Assembly: GCA_003149565.1 (NCBI GenBank)
Contig: QCWH01000006.1
Coordinates: 1-53,561 of the forward strand
DNA from: Marivita sp. XM-24bin2
GTDB lineage: Bacteria; Pseudomonadota; Alphaproteobacteria; Rhodobacterales; Rhodobacteraceae
Direction: 5' to 3'
Length of the DNA stretch: 53,561 bases
Part shown: piece after piece, positions 35,654-44,536 of the stretch
Layout of the letters: each line of letters begins with the position of its first letter
How positions within the stretch are numbered: the first letter of the stretch is position 1
The notes under the pieces: model-generated
The model's database searches: none
Told to the model about the DNA's origin: nothing
What the model saw: only the letters and a program-made list of their open reading frames with translations
Made by a program: the position numbers and the translations under genes

Positions 35654-37364
35654 GGCGCAGCCCTTTGCGATTGCGCCAGACAATGGCGGGAATGAACAGA
35701 GCAAAGGCAAAGGGCAGCAGCGCCAGTGCCGTCTGGCTGAGCGCATAGACCGAAATCACACGCCGGTCACCCCCGGAGGCCAATGCGACGGCTTCGGTCG
35801 TCAGGGTCTGCACGCGGCCTGCGCCGGCCAGCAAGGTGGGCAGGTATTGCCCGATGGAGACGGCAAACCCGACAGCGGCAGCTGTCAGGATCGGGCGAAG
35901 CAGCATCGGCAGCCGCACCCGCCAGAGCACCCCGTCGCAGCCCGCACCCAAGGCGCGCGCGACATGCCCATAGCGCGCATCCCACGCGCGGAACGGATCG
36001 GCCAGCGACAAGAATACATAGGGCAGGACGAAGATGATGTGCACCGCAATCACAGCCATGCGGTTGCCGTCGATCCCAGTGAAGATGGCCAGTGTCTGAA
36101 GGCCGGTCAGAAAGGCGATCTGCGGGACGATCAGTGGCACGTAGAGCAGCCACAGCGCACGGCTGCCCGGTCGGAGCCCGTACCGCTCTTCCGCTTCGAG
36201 ACAGGCCAACGTCAAAAGCAAGGCGATCAGCGTGGCGACCGAGGCGATGATCAGGGTTTCTGTCACAATGGGCCAAAGGTTCATCGCGTGGCGCATCCAT
36301 GTCTTGAGCGTAAAGGCCCCGGGAAGCAGGTCGGGAAAGCTCCAGAACCCCGCGAAAGACCAAACGAGCAGGCCAAAGATGCCGAACACGATGGTGCCCG
36401 CGCTGAGTGTTGCTGCCGCGATGGAAACGGTTTGGACCACACGCGTCGCACCGCCGCGTGCACCAGACGCCACCCAGCGGCGGCCCAGCGCGGCGATGGT
36501 GATTTCGCCAAGACGCCACAGCAGCAGCGCAGCCACAACCAGTGCAAGCTGCCAGACGGCTGCAGCAGAGGCGAGGAACCGCATGCTCAGATCGGGGTCG
36601 TTCATCCATTTGAGGATCTGTACGGACAGTGTCGTTGGTGTTGTCGGCCCAAGGATCAGAGACACGTCCACAACCGTCATGGAGAAGGCCAGAACTGCGA
36701 AGACCGGAAGCCTGATCTGAGCATAGACCCGCGGGAAGACGGCTTTGAGCCACGCCGTGACGGGAGAATAGCCAAGCGCGAGCGCAGTGTCGCGCGCCTG
36801 TTGCGTGCGGATTTGGCTGAGTGCGGCCAGGGTCATGAGCAAGAGGAACGGCACTTCTTTGACCACCAGCCCGGCGATCAGGGACATTCCGTAGGGATCT
36901 TGCAGTATCAAGAGGTCGGGCGGTCTGTCCCATCCGGTGAGCCACGGCGAGGTGGCACGCGCGATCCAACCTGATGGTGCGATGAGGAAGGCCAGACCAA
37001 ATGCGGCGGCAGCGTGCGGTACCGACAGGAGCGGCGACAGCATCCGTTCGATGATGCGAAACGCACGGGAGCCGCTCCATGCCGCGCAGATCAGCGCGAC
37101 GAGGAGCAGGGACAAAGCCGTGGCGGCCAAGCCTGTGGTCATGCTGAGGGTGCTGGCGCGGGTGATTCCGGGCCAGTCGAAGAGCATTGCGAACGCGTTC
37201 AGAGTGAGCCCGTCACCCCCCAAGGCTGGCATGTAGCCGAAGGCGGGAGCCACGGTGCCCAGCACCCCGGCCGCCACCGGGCCTAGCATGATGGCAAGGG
37301 TCAGAAGCGGGGCCCAGGGTAGAAACCGGGCCCGCGCCGATGGCGTGTCGCAGCGTGGGTTCAC
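35646..37364 (-). CDS. ynjC: ABC transporter permease, double-length YnjC-like
   Basis: An inner-membrane permease of about 572 residues with around twelve hydrophobic segments and two copies of the ABC permease core. The first has VVKEVPFLLLMTLAALSQI and the second FLSLADPFRAWDARYGHVARALGAG (EAA-loop regions). Such fused permeases occur in YnjC, ThiP and iron transporters. I start it at GTG 37364, seven bases after the binding-protein stop; the frame is open further left into that gene but is not credible there. It would form the channel for the substrate delivered by the 37372-38577 protein. Confidence 0.82.
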   Translation of the reverse strand: MNPRCDTPSARARFLPWAPLLTLAIMLGPVAAGVLGTVAPAFGYMPALGGDGLTLNAFAMLFDWPGITRASTLSMTTGLAATALSLLLVALICAAWSGSRAFRIIERMLSPLLSVPHAAAAFGLAFLIAPSGWIARATSPWLTGWDRPPDLLILQDPYGMSLIAGLVVKEVPFLLLMTLAALSQIRTQQARDTALALGYSPVTAWLKAVFPRVYAQIRLPVFAVLAFSMTVVDVSLILGPTTPTTLSVQILKWMNDPDLSMRFLASAAAVWQLALVVAALLLWRLGEITIAALGRRWVASGARGGATRVVQTVSIAAATLSAGTIVFGIFGLLVWSFAGFWSFPDLLPGAFTLKTWMRHAMNLWPIVTETLIIASVATLIALLLTLACLEAEERYGLRPGSRALWLLYVPLIVPQIAFLTGLQTLAIFTGIDGNRMAVIAVHIIFVLPYVFLSLADPFRAWDARYGHVARALGAGCDGVLWRVRLPMLLRPILTAAAVGFAVSIGQYLPTLLAGAGRVQTLTTEAVALASGGDRRVISVYALSQTALALLPFAFALFIPAIVWRNRKGLRHA

Positions 37365-37371
37365 GCTGGGC

Positions 37372-38577
37372 CTATTGCGCGACGCCGTACCGCTCGGTCC
37401 AGTCTTCCTCAAGCTTGACCATCCAGCTAGGGTGCGGTTCCGGCAGGGTCGCGCCCAGCTCTGCGGGCGGCAGGGTGGCAATGCCCAGCTCCAGCGCATC
37501 AAAGCGCGCGCGGTCCTCACCCGACAGCTTTGTCAGATCGAGCACGGTGCCCAGACCCCAGACTTCCGGGTCCTGCATCATCGCCTGTGCCTCGGGGGAC
37601 ATCATGAAATTGGCCACGACCATTGCCCCAGCCTTCGCATTGGCATTGTAGGGGATGGCCACAAAGCTGGCATTTCCGATGGAGCCCGCGTCCATCACAA
37701 AGCTGCGCACGGAGTCCTGCAACTGGCCATTTGCAATCGCGTTACTGGCTTCGTTCGGGTTGAAGCTGATCGCGAGGTCGATCTCGCCATCGGCCATCAG
37801 CTGGATCTGACGGGACTCGTTCTGCGGATACGCGCGGCCCTGACGCCAGAGGGTCGGTGTGAGACCGTCGAGGAATGTCCAGAATTCGGCGGTTGCCGCG
37901 TTGTAGTCAGCCTCTTCGACCGGCGATTGCAGCACCGAGGCATCCGGCACAAACTCGATCAGCGCCTGCTTGAGAAAGGTCGAGCCAAGGAAGTTCGGCG
38001 GCTGCGGATAGGTGAACCGCCCCGGGTTGGCGGCGGCATAGGCGGCCAGCGCCTCCATCGTGGTGGGCGGGGTCTCCAGTCGCGCGGTGTCGTAATAGAA
38101 CACCACCTGCGCCATGCCCCAAGGCGCTTCGAGTCCATCGGTGGGCACGGTAAAGTCCGAGATCACCGCCGGTTTGCCCGCGACATCCACATTCGCCCAG
38201 CTGGGCATCGCTTCGACCCAAGGGCCGAACAGCAGATCCTGTTCTTTCATTGCGGCGAAGTTTTCACCGTTAATCCAGATCATGTCGATTGCGCCGCCTT
38301 CGTTCTTACCCGCGCTCTTTTCCGCCAGCACGCGGCTGACCGCATCGGCGGTGTCGGACAGCTTCACATGCTCCAGCGTGACGCCATACTCTTCGTTCAC
38401 CCGGTCGCCGATCCAAGAGATAAAGGTGTTGATCGTGTCCGACCCGCCCCACGCGTTCCAATAGACGGTCTGGCCGCGCGCCTCATCGGTTACCGCGTCC
38501 CAATCCGACGGGTCGGGTTCGGCGTGGGCTGCAAGGGCAGTGAAAGTGGCGAGAGTGGCAGCAAGCAGTGTGCGCAT
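37372..38577 (-). CDS. ynjB: ABC transporter substrate-binding protein, YnjB-like
   Basis: A periplasmic binding protein of 401 residues with signal peptide MRTLLAATLATFTALAAHA. The mature start (DWDAVTDEARGQTVYWNAWGGSDTINTFISWIGDRV) is highly reminiscent of the YnjB family, and the protein has the two-domain extracellular solute-binding architecture (GGAIDMIWINGENFAAMKEQDLLFGPW). It is the first gene of the leftward ynjBCD unit. The ligand is unknown; a thiamine-type ligand was considered because related transporters are often annotated so, but no TPP riboswitch precedes it. Confidence 0.85.
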   Translation of the reverse strand: MRTLLAATLATFTALAAHAEPDPSDWDAVTDEARGQTVYWNAWGGSDTINTFISWIGDRVNEEYGVTLEHVKLSDTADAVSRVLAEKSAGKNEGGAIDMIWINGENFAAMKEQDLLFGPWVEAMPSWANVDVAGKPAVISDFTVPTDGLEAPWGMAQVVFYYDTARLETPPTTMEALAAYAAANPGRFTYPQPPNFLGSTFLKQALIEFVPDASVLQSPVEEADYNAATAEFWTFLDGLTPTLWRQGRAYPQNESRQIQLMADGEIDLAISFNPNEASNAIANGQLQDSVRSFVMDAGSIGNASFVAIPYNANAKAGAMVVANFMMSPEAQAMMQDPEVWGLGTVLDLTKLSGEDRARFDALELGIATLPPAELGATLPEPHPSWMVKLEEDWTERYGVAQ

Positions 38578-38598
38578 GAGTATGGTCCTGATCTTGGA

Positions 38599-38618
38599 GG
38601 CAAACGCCCCGGTTTGCC
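38599..38618 (-). promoter_or_regulatory. Perfect inverted repeat in the ynjB leader
   Basis: GGCAAAC (38599-38605) and GTTTGCC (38612-38618) form a perfect seven-base stem with a six-base GC loop, 22-41 bases upstream of the ynjB start. It lies in the 161-base divergent gap with the ynjF-like gene (38578-38738). It could be a repressor operator or an RNA hairpin near the ynjB ribosome-binding region. TTGACC on the minus strand, starting at 38649 further upstream, may be a -35 element, but the -10 is poor. Confidence 0.45.
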
Positions 38619-38738
38619 AGTTAAGACCAGCACTACCCCGATCCGGTCAAATGACAAACAGGTGTGAAAGATTTCATTGGCCGTGCAGGTCTCACGCCGC
38701 TAAGGCAGAACTCAACCACTCTGCGCCAGGCCCCACCC

Positions 38739-39356
38739 ATGATCGACGCCGCCCTTCTGCCATTTGTAAAACGCGCCATCGATCGCCCGGCGCGGGCACT
38801 TGTCGCGCGGGGGATCAGCGCCGATCAGGTCACGCTGGTGGGCTTCGGGATCGGGCTTCTGGGCGTGGTCGCTGCTTGGATGGGTCTGTTTGGTCTGGCG
38901 TTTCTGTGCTTGCTGATGAACAGGCTTGCGGATGGTCTGGACGGTGCGGTGGCGCGGCTGACCCACCCCACCGATCGTGGTGCCTTTCTCGACATCGCGC
39001 TGGATTTCATGTTCTACGGGCTTTTCCCGCTTGGATTTGCTTTGCATGAGCCGAGTTCAAACGCGCTGCCTGCCGCTGTTCTGATCTGTAGCTTCATTGG
39101 CACGGGATCGAGCTTTCTGGCATTCTCCATCATCGCCGAAAAACGCAAAATCACGTCCGAGGACTACCCGACCAAGGGCATTTATTACCTCGGTGGGCTG
39201 ACTGAAGGCACCGAGACCATCGCGCTCTTCGTCGCCATGTGCCTTGTCCCGGCGGCTTTTCCGTGGCTCGCCTATGCCTTCGCTACGCTTTGCGCGATCA
39301 CCACCTTGACCCGTTGGCTCGCAGGATGGCGGATGTTTGGAACCGGTCTCCTATAA
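38739..39356 (+). CDS. ynjF: CDP-alcohol phosphatidyltransferase family protein, YnjF-like
   Basis: An inner-membrane enzyme of 205 residues with several hydrophobic segments. The family motif is visible as DGAVAR, then GAFLDIALDF, with seven residues between the Arg and the Gly where the textbook motif has eight. It would swap CMP of a CDP-diacylglycerol-type donor for an alcohol. The real substrate of YnjF proteins is unknown to me. Start at ATG 38739; the frame opens earlier at 38664. Its place beside ynjBCD repeats the E. coli arrangement, now as a divergent pair. Confidence 0.8.
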   Translation: MIDAALLPFVKRAIDRPARALVARGISADQVTLVGFGIGLLGVVAAWMGLFGLAFLCLLMNRLADGLDGAVARLTHPTDRGAFLDIALDFMFYGLFPLGFALHEPSSNALPAAVLICSFIGTGSSFLAFSIIAEKRKITSEDYPTKGIYYLGGLTEGTETIALFVAMCLVPAAFPWLAYAFATLCAITTLTRWLAGWRMFGTGLL

Positions 39357-39384
39357 TTCTTCTTTTCATAAATATGCCGGGGGT

Positions 39385-39403
39385 TTGGGGGCAGAGCCCC
39401 CAA
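39385..39403. repeat. Intergenic GC-rich hairpin
   Basis: TTGGGGGC (39385-39392) and GCCCCCAA (39396-39403) make a perfect eight-base stem with loop AGA, in the 158-base gap between ynjF-like and gpmI. There is no following T-run. I recall similar G-run hairpins after AAATATGCCG as a dispersed intergenic element in Rhodobacteraceae, so it may be that, or act as a transcript end. Confidence 0.5.
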
Positions 39404-39514
39404 CAGATCGGACCGCGTCAGCGGTTCGATCAACCGGATCAAGCGCCCTCTCCACATCCCGCGCCACCTCTGCTACACCGCGCGAAAGATCGGGCCGAGC
39501 AGAGGACACCGCAT

Positions 39515-41032
39515 ATGACCACTCCGAAACCTGTCGTTCTGACCATCCTTGACGGCTGGGGCCTGCGCGACGATCCCACAGCGAACGCGCCGAAGCTGGC
39601 CGATACACCGACGATGGATCATCTGATGGCGACCTGCCCCAATGCGACGTTGGTCACACACGGGCCAGATGTGGGTTTGCCCAGCGGGCAGATGGGCAAT
39701 TCCGAGGTCGGTCACACCAATATCGGGGCTGGTCGCGTGGTGGCGATGGACCTTGGCCAGATCGATCTTGCCATCGAAGACGGCAGCTTTTTCGAAAATG
39801 CTGCGATCCTCGCGTTTGCCAAGGCGGTCAAAGACGCGGGTGGCCGGGCGCATGTCATGGGTGTGGTCTCGGATGGCGGGGTGCATGGGCATATCAGCCA
39901 CATCAAGGCGGCGGTGAAGGCTCTGACGGATCAGGGCGTGGAGGTGGTTCTGCACGCAATTACCGACGGGCGCGACGTCGCGCCGACCTCGGCCAACGGG
40001 TTCGTCGACGATCTGGCAGGCAGCCTGCCGGAGGGTGCCAGCATCGGCACCGTGATCGGCCGCTATTACGCGATGGACCGCGACACACGCTGGGATCGGG
40101 TCGAGCGTGCGTATAACGCGATGATCCTTGGGCACGGGAACAGTGCCGATACCGCGCTCCAAGCGGTGGATAATGCCTACAGCAATGGTCAGAATGACGA
40201 GTTTATCGAGCCTTGCGTGATCGGCGACTACAGCGGCCTGGCAAAGGGTGACGGGTTCTTTTGCCTCAATTTCCGGGCCGACCGCGCGCGCGAGATACTT
40301 GCGGCCATTGGCGATCCGAACTTCGACGGGTTCGAGCGGGATCAGCCGGACCTGTCCGGTCTTCTGGGCATGGTGGATTACTCCAAGGCGCACAACGCCT
40401 ACATGACCACCGCCTATCCGAAGCAGGAGATCAACAACACGCTCGGCGAATGGGTCTCGAAACATGACAAAAAGCAGTTCCGGCTGGCTGAAACCGAGAA
40501 ATATCCTCATGTGACCTTTTTCCTGAATGGCGGGCAGGAAACGCCGGAAGAGGGGGAAGACCGGTTCATGCCGAAAAGCCCGAATGTGGCGACCTATGAC
40601 ATGCAACCCGAGATGTCGGCGGATGAGGTGACCGAGAAATTCGTTTCTGCCATCGAGGCGGGGTACGATCTGATCGTCACCAACTACGCCAATCCCGATA
40701 TGGTCGGTCACACCGGAGATCTCGACGCGGCGATCAAGGCCTGCGAGGCAGTAGATGCGGGGTTGGGCAAGGTGCTGGCCGCTGTCGAAAAGGCCGGTGG
40801 CGCGATGATTGTCACCGCTGATCATGGAAACTGTGAAACCATGGTCGATCCCGAAACCGGCGGGCCGCATACGGCGCACACAACGAACCTCGTTCCAGTG
40901 GTGCTCTATGGCGGCCCAGAGGGTGCAACGTTGGCCGACGGACGGTTGGCCGATCTGGCACCGACACTGCTGGCGCTGATGGGGCTGCCGCAACCGGACG
41001 AGATGACCGGGACAAACTTGATCCGCACATGA
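39515..41032 (+). CDS. gpmI: 2,3-bisphosphoglycerate-independent phosphoglycerate mutase
   Basis: Glycolytic and gluconeogenic enzyme that interconverts 3- and 2-phosphoglycerate with two manganese ions. Start at MTTPKPVVLTILDGWG (ATG 39515); the upstream open frame is not family-like. The phosphoserine nucleophile lies in QMGNSEVGHTNIGAGR (near residue 62), DGRDVAPTSA and FFCLNFRADRAREI follow, and metal ligands lie in ADHGNCETMVD and HTAHTTNLVPVVLYG. The length of 505 residues is normal. The stop overlaps the next gene by four bases. Confidence 0.96.
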   Translation: MTTPKPVVLTILDGWGLRDDPTANAPKLADTPTMDHLMATCPNATLVTHGPDVGLPSGQMGNSEVGHTNIGAGRVVAMDLGQIDLAIEDGSFFENAAILAFAKAVKDAGGRAHVMGVVSDGGVHGHISHIKAAVKALTDQGVEVVLHAITDGRDVAPTSANGFVDDLAGSLPEGASIGTVIGRYYAMDRDTRWDRVERAYNAMILGHGNSADTALQAVDNAYSNGQNDEFIEPCVIGDYSGLAKGDGFFCLNFRADRAREILAAIGDPNFDGFERDQPDLSGLLGMVDYSKAHNAYMTTAYPKQEINNTLGEWVSKHDKKQFRLAETEKYPHVTFFLNGGQETPEEGEDRFMPKSPNVATYDMQPEMSADEVTEKFVSAIEAGYDLIVTNYANPDMVGHTGDLDAAIKACEAVDAGLGKVLAAVEKAGGAMIVTADHGNCETMVDPETGGPHTAHTTNLVPVVLYGGPEGATLADGRLADLAPTLLALMGLPQPDEMTGTNLIRT

Positions 41033-42159
41033 GGCATCTGGCGCTTCTTCTCTGCCTGATCGGCCTGCCTCTATCGGCCCAGACCCCGGCCGAAGCTGCG
41101 CGCAATGCGATGGCACAATTGGAGCAAGCGACTGCCAAACTGGATGCCGCAGAGAATGCCCGGGACCGGGTCCGCGCGCTGACGGAAACGGTACAAGCCT
41201 TCGAGATCGGGCTGGCCGCGATGCGCGACGGATTGCGCGCGGCGTCAATCCGCGAAACCGAACTGCGCCGCGCGCTGAATGCTAGAGATGCCGAAGTCAC
41301 GCGGCTTCTGGCGGCCTTGTCGACTTTGGGGCCGGATGCACGGCCGCAGAATTTTGTGCATCCCGACGGACCGATTGGCGCGGCGCGTGCGGGCTTGCTT
41401 ATGGCGTCTGTCACTCCGGCTTTGTCCGAAGCGGCGGCTGACCTTCGGGCCGATGTTGAAGAGGCGACTGTGCTCAGGCAGCTTCAGCAGGACGCTGCAA
41501 ACACGTTGCAAACCGGCTTGGCGAACATTCAAAAAGCGCGCACAGCGCTCAGTCAGGCGATGGCCGACCGCACAGACCTGCCGCAGAAGTTTACCGAAGA
41601 CTCGGTCAAGACGGCACTTCTGATCGCAGCAACGGAAACGCTGGACGGGTTTGCCGCCGGATTAAGCCAGATTTCCGAGAATGAGGCCGATCTGGATTTG
41701 CCCTCGGCCCGCAATCGCAAAGGGCAGTTGCCGCTACCTGTTGCCGGTGAGGTTCTCCGCCGCGCCGGCGAAACCGATGCGGCAGGGGTAACCCGACCTG
41801 GTGTCCTGATCGCCACGAGACCGCGCGCTCTGGTCACGACACCCACCGCCGCGACGATCCGATACCGGGGGCCACTGCTCGATTATGGGCTCGTGAGCAT
41901 GCTCGAGCCCGAGCCCAACATGCTATTCGTTTTTGCCGGTCTCGACTCGGTGTTCGGAGAGACCGGACAGGTGTTGCCAGAGGGCAGTCCTGTGGGTTTG
42001 ATGGGCGGCCCGGCCAGTGAAACCAACGATATTCAATCACCATCCAGTGAAAGGGCTGGCGAAGCGCTGTCTGAAACGCTCTATATAGAGGTCAGATTGG
42101 GCGATACGCCAGAGGACCCCCTTGGGTGGTTCACGGAGAATAAGGGAAGGACCGAATGA
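41029..42159 (+). CDS. EnvC-like murein hydrolase activator with degenerate LytM domain
   Basis: A periplasmic protein of 376 residues. After signal peptide MRHLALLLCLIGLPLSAQ, residues about 25-90 form a coiled coil, and the C-terminus (about 225-370) resembles a peptidase M23/LytM domain (RYRGPLLDYGLVSMLEPEPNMLFVFAGLDSVFGETGQ). The usual zinc-binding His and Asp residues are missing, as in EnvC, which activates amidases instead of cutting peptidoglycan. It lies between gpmI and ctpA with four-base overlaps on both sides, a common alphaproteobacterial order. A role in septal peptidoglycan splitting is inferred from the family. Confidence 0.82.
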   Translation: MRHLALLLCLIGLPLSAQTPAEAARNAMAQLEQATAKLDAAENARDRVRALTETVQAFEIGLAAMRDGLRAASIRETELRRALNARDAEVTRLLAALSTLGPDARPQNFVHPDGPIGAARAGLLMASVTPALSEAAADLRADVEEATVLRQLQQDAANTLQTGLANIQKARTALSQAMADRTDLPQKFTEDSVKTALLIAATETLDGFAAGLSQISENEADLDLPSARNRKGQLPLPVAGEVLRRAGETDAAGVTRPGVLIATRPRALVTTPTAATIRYRGPLLDYGLVSMLEPEPNMLFVFAGLDSVFGETGQVLPEGSPVGLMGGPASETNDIQSPSSERAGEALSETLYIEVRLGDTPEDPLGWFTENKGRTE

Positions 42160-43496
42160 AAAAAGTAGTCATGGCGGCCATGGGCGGCGCACTTGCAGGC
42201 ATCGTGGCCACGACGCAATTCGTGGGTCCGTTGGTTGCGCAGGAAAGCGCCCGCACCACTAACGTATACGAACAGCTTGATCTGTTCGGGGACATCTTCG
42301 AACGCATCCGCGCACAATATGTCGAAGAAGTGGATGCCGGTGATCTGATCGAAGCGGCCATTGATGGCATGCTGACCTCGCTTGACCCGCATTCGAGCTA
42401 TCTGTCTCCGGATGACGCTGCAGACATGCGGGTGCAGACCCGGGGCGAGTTTGGCGGCCTCGGGATTGAAGTCACGCAGGAAGAGGGCTTTGTAAAGGTT
42501 GTCTCTCCGATCGACGGAACGCCCGCCGACGACGCCGGCATCGAGGCCGGTGATTTCATCACCCATGTGGACGGCGACTCGGTTCTGGGGCTTACCCTTG
42601 ATGAGGCGGTGGACATGATGCGCGGGCCGGTCGGGTCCGAGATCATCATCACGGTTGTCCGCGAGGGAGAAGCCGAGCCATTCGAGGTTTCGATTATCCG
42701 CGACACGATTAAACTGACTGCTGTGCGCACCCGACTAGAAGGAGATGCGGTGGTTCTGCGTGTGACGACATTCAACGACCAGACCTATGCCAACCTCGAA
42801 GAAGGCCTCGCCGAGCAGGTCGAAGCTGCCGGAGGTATGGAAAATGTCGAAGGTATCGTGCTTGATCTGCGCAACAACCCAGGCGGTCTGCTTAATCAGG
42901 CCATCCGTGTCAGTGACGCATTCCTCGAAAAAGGTGAAATCGTCAGCACACGGGGCCGCAACCCCGAAGATGGTGACCGTTACAATGCAACACCCGGTGA
43001 TCTGGCTGAAGGAAAACCGATTGTTGTTCTGATCAACGGCGGCTCTGCATCGGCGTCCGAGATTGTGGCCGGCGCGCTGCAGGATCACCGCCGCGCGATT
43101 GTCGTGGGCACCAAATCTTTCGGCAAGGGGTCGGTTCAGACGGTTATGCCGCTGCGGGGAGATGGCGCCATGCGCTTGACCACTGCGCGTTATTACACGC
43201 CGTCGGGTCGCTCGATCCAGGCGCTGGGCGTGTCGCCTGATATTGTTGTGGCTCAACCGCGTCGTCCTGCTGCTGGCACCGAGGACGAGGAAGAATCAAA
43301 CGTCTTCAACCGGTCCGAGGCCGACCTGCGTGGCAGCCTCGACAATGACAGCCTGAGCGAGGACGAGGTTCAGCAGATTGAGGCCGACCGTGCCAAGGCC
43401 GAAGCCGCCGCAGCGCTACGCGAAGAGGATTACCAGCTGGCCTACGCCATTGACATCCTCAAGGGTTTGACCGCGCTTCAGCCGTCTAACGACTAA
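42156..43496 (+). CDS. ctpA: Carboxyl-terminal processing peptidase, S41 family
   Basis: A periplasmic serine protease of 446 residues that trims C-termini of envelope proteins. It has an N-terminal signal anchor, a PDZ domain about 85-165 (GGLGIEVTQEEGFVKVVSPIDGTPADDAGI), and the S41 core with NPGGLLNQA, the Ser in NGGSASASEIVAGAL and the Lys in GTKSFGKGSVQTV. An acidic, Ala-rich tail follows (EDEEESNVF and onward). Start overlaps the EnvC-like gene by four bases, which fits links between CtpA proteases and cell-wall hydrolase control. A terminator follows at 43506. Confidence 0.95.
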   Translation: MKKVVMAAMGGALAGIVATTQFVGPLVAQESARTTNVYEQLDLFGDIFERIRAQYVEEVDAGDLIEAAIDGMLTSLDPHSSYLSPDDAADMRVQTRGEFGGLGIEVTQEEGFVKVVSPIDGTPADDAGIEAGDFITHVDGDSVLGLTLDEAVDMMRGPVGSEIIITVVREGEAEPFEVSIIRDTIKLTAVRTRLEGDAVVLRVTTFNDQTYANLEEGLAEQVEAAGGMENVEGIVLDLRNNPGGLLNQAIRVSDAFLEKGEIVSTRGRNPEDGDRYNATPGDLAEGKPIVVLINGGSASASEIVAGALQDHRRAIVVGTKSFGKGSVQTVMPLRGDGAMRLTTARYYTPSGRSIQALGVSPDIVVAQPRRPAAGTEDEEESNVFNRSEADLRGSLDNDSLSEDEVQQIEADRAKAEAAAALREEDYQLAYAIDILKGLTALQPSND

Positions 43497-43505
43497 GAGA
43501 CCAAA

Positions 43506-43536
43506 GCGGCGCAGGACTGTCCGGCGCCGTTTTTTT
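43506..43536 (+). terminator. Rho-independent terminator after ctpA
   Basis: CGGCGC (43507-43512) pairs with GCGCCG (43524-43529), with inner GGA/TCC pairing around CTG and one A-G mismatch, and seven T residues follow (43530-43536). It ends the gpmI-envC-ctpA operon before rppH, whose start is only 15 bases further. Confidence 0.85.
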
Positions 43537-43550
43537 GCAAAGGCCGCAAG

Positions 43551-44033
43551 ATGACCCCCGAAGAGATTGCCAAGCTTCCCTATCGCCCGTGCGTTGGCGT
43601 AATGTTGGTGAACAGGGACGGTAACGTTTTCGTCGGGCAGCGCCTCGATAATCCCGGACCCGCCTGGCAGATGCCGCAGGGTGGTGTGGACAAGGGTGAA
43701 AGCCCGCGCGATGCGGCGCTGCGTGAGCTGTGGGAGGAAACCGGTGTGCGGGCCTCTCTGGTCAAGATCGAGGCAGAGACGAAGGACTGGATTCCTTATG
43801 ACCTGCCGAATGATCTTGTCGGAAAGCTCTGGAAGGGACGCTATCGGGGGCAGGAACAGAAATGGTTCCTGATGCGATTCAACGGCACCGATGATCAGAT
43901 CGACATCGCAACGGAGCATCAGGAATTCAGCCGCTGGCAGTGGATGGCACCTGATCAGTTGATCAACAATATCGTGCCCTTCAAACGTCACGTTTATGAA
44001 CGGGTGCTGGCAGCTTTCCGAGATCACCTGTGA
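43551..44033 (+). CDS. rppH: RNA pyrophosphohydrolase (Nudix)
   Basis: Removes pyrophosphate from the 5-prime end of mRNAs and so starts RNase-dependent decay. The N-terminus [25 protein letters not shown] and the Nudix box [23 protein letters not shown] are clear; the C-terminal helix [13 protein letters not shown] is typical. The length of 160 residues fits RppH of this class. It lies directly after the ctpA terminator, so the promoter must lie in or before that hairpin or transcription reads through. It overlaps the next gene by one base (TGATG). Confidence 0.92.
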   Translation: MTPEEIAKLPYRPCVGVMLVNRDGNVFVGQRLDNPGPAWQMPQGGVDKGESPRDAALRELWEETGVRASLVKIEAETKDWIPYDLPNDLVGKLWKGRYRGQEQKWFLMRFNGTDDQIDIATEHQEFSRWQWMAPDQLINNIVPFKRHVYERVLAAFRDHL

Positions 44034-44512
44034 TGCGGTTCGGTTGCGTCCTTGCTGGTTTGATCGCGCTGTCACAACCCGCATTTGCGCTCAGTTGCCT
44101 GGCGCCGGACATCACCCGTGATTACCAGAAGGCCGCGCAATCCGATGACACTTATATCCTCGTCAAAGGCGATCTGTTCTTTGATGAAGCCGTGCTGCCC
44201 GAGCGCACCGAACAGCGCAGTTCGCGCTCACGTGACCGCGTGGATGTCGATGGTTGGCTGTCGGGGTATTCCCTGACCAAGGATGGGTTCACCAAACGGT
44301 TCGAACGGGATGTGATCCTGCGCGTATCCTGTCTGGGCCCGTGGTGCGGCAGCACGTCAAAAGGCGAACATTTGGCCTTTCTGAGACAGGAAGATCGCCA
44401 GTGGGTGATGGAGCTTAGTCCTTGTCCCGGAATGACATATGCTGACCCATCCCCAGAGCAGGAAGCAACTGCTCTGGCCTGTTTTCGGGGTGAACCCTGC
44501 GTACCGCAATAA
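44033..44512 (+). CDS. Unrecognised cysteine-rich secreted protein
   Basis: Not recognised. About 159 residues with a signal peptide (residues 2-20, ending PAFA) and seven cysteines in the mature part (SCLAP, SCLGPWCG, SPCPG, ACFRGEPC), which suggest disulfide bonding in the periplasm. The pattern with YILVKGDLFF in the middle may be a beta-barrel or OB-type fold. ATG 44033 overlaps the rppH stop; a GTG at 44030 is the codon before. A periplasmic location is supported; function is not. Confidence 0.7.
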   Translation: MRFGCVLAGLIALSQPAFALSCLAPDITRDYQKAAQSDDTYILVKGDLFFDEAVLPERTEQRSSRSRDRVDVDGWLSGYSLTKDGFTKRFERDVILRVSCLGPWCGSTSKGEHLAFLRQEDRQWVMELSPCPGMTYADPSPEQEATALACFRGEPCVPQ

Positions 44513-44536
44513 CCGGCTGACTGAATAGGCTGTCTG

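Noticed and set aside
35586-36974. 462-codon plus-strand open frame opposite ynjC
   Set aside because: Composition is Arg/Gln/Gly-rich without domains, and the minus-strand permease is well supported.
38578-38738. TPP riboswitch before the ynjB-like gene
   Set aside because: No CTGAGA-type core was seen on the minus strand, only the seven-base hairpin.
39473-41248. 591-codon minus-strand open frame opposite gpmI and the EnvC-like gene
   Set aside because: It is a high-GC shadow; the plus-strand proteins have full family motifs.
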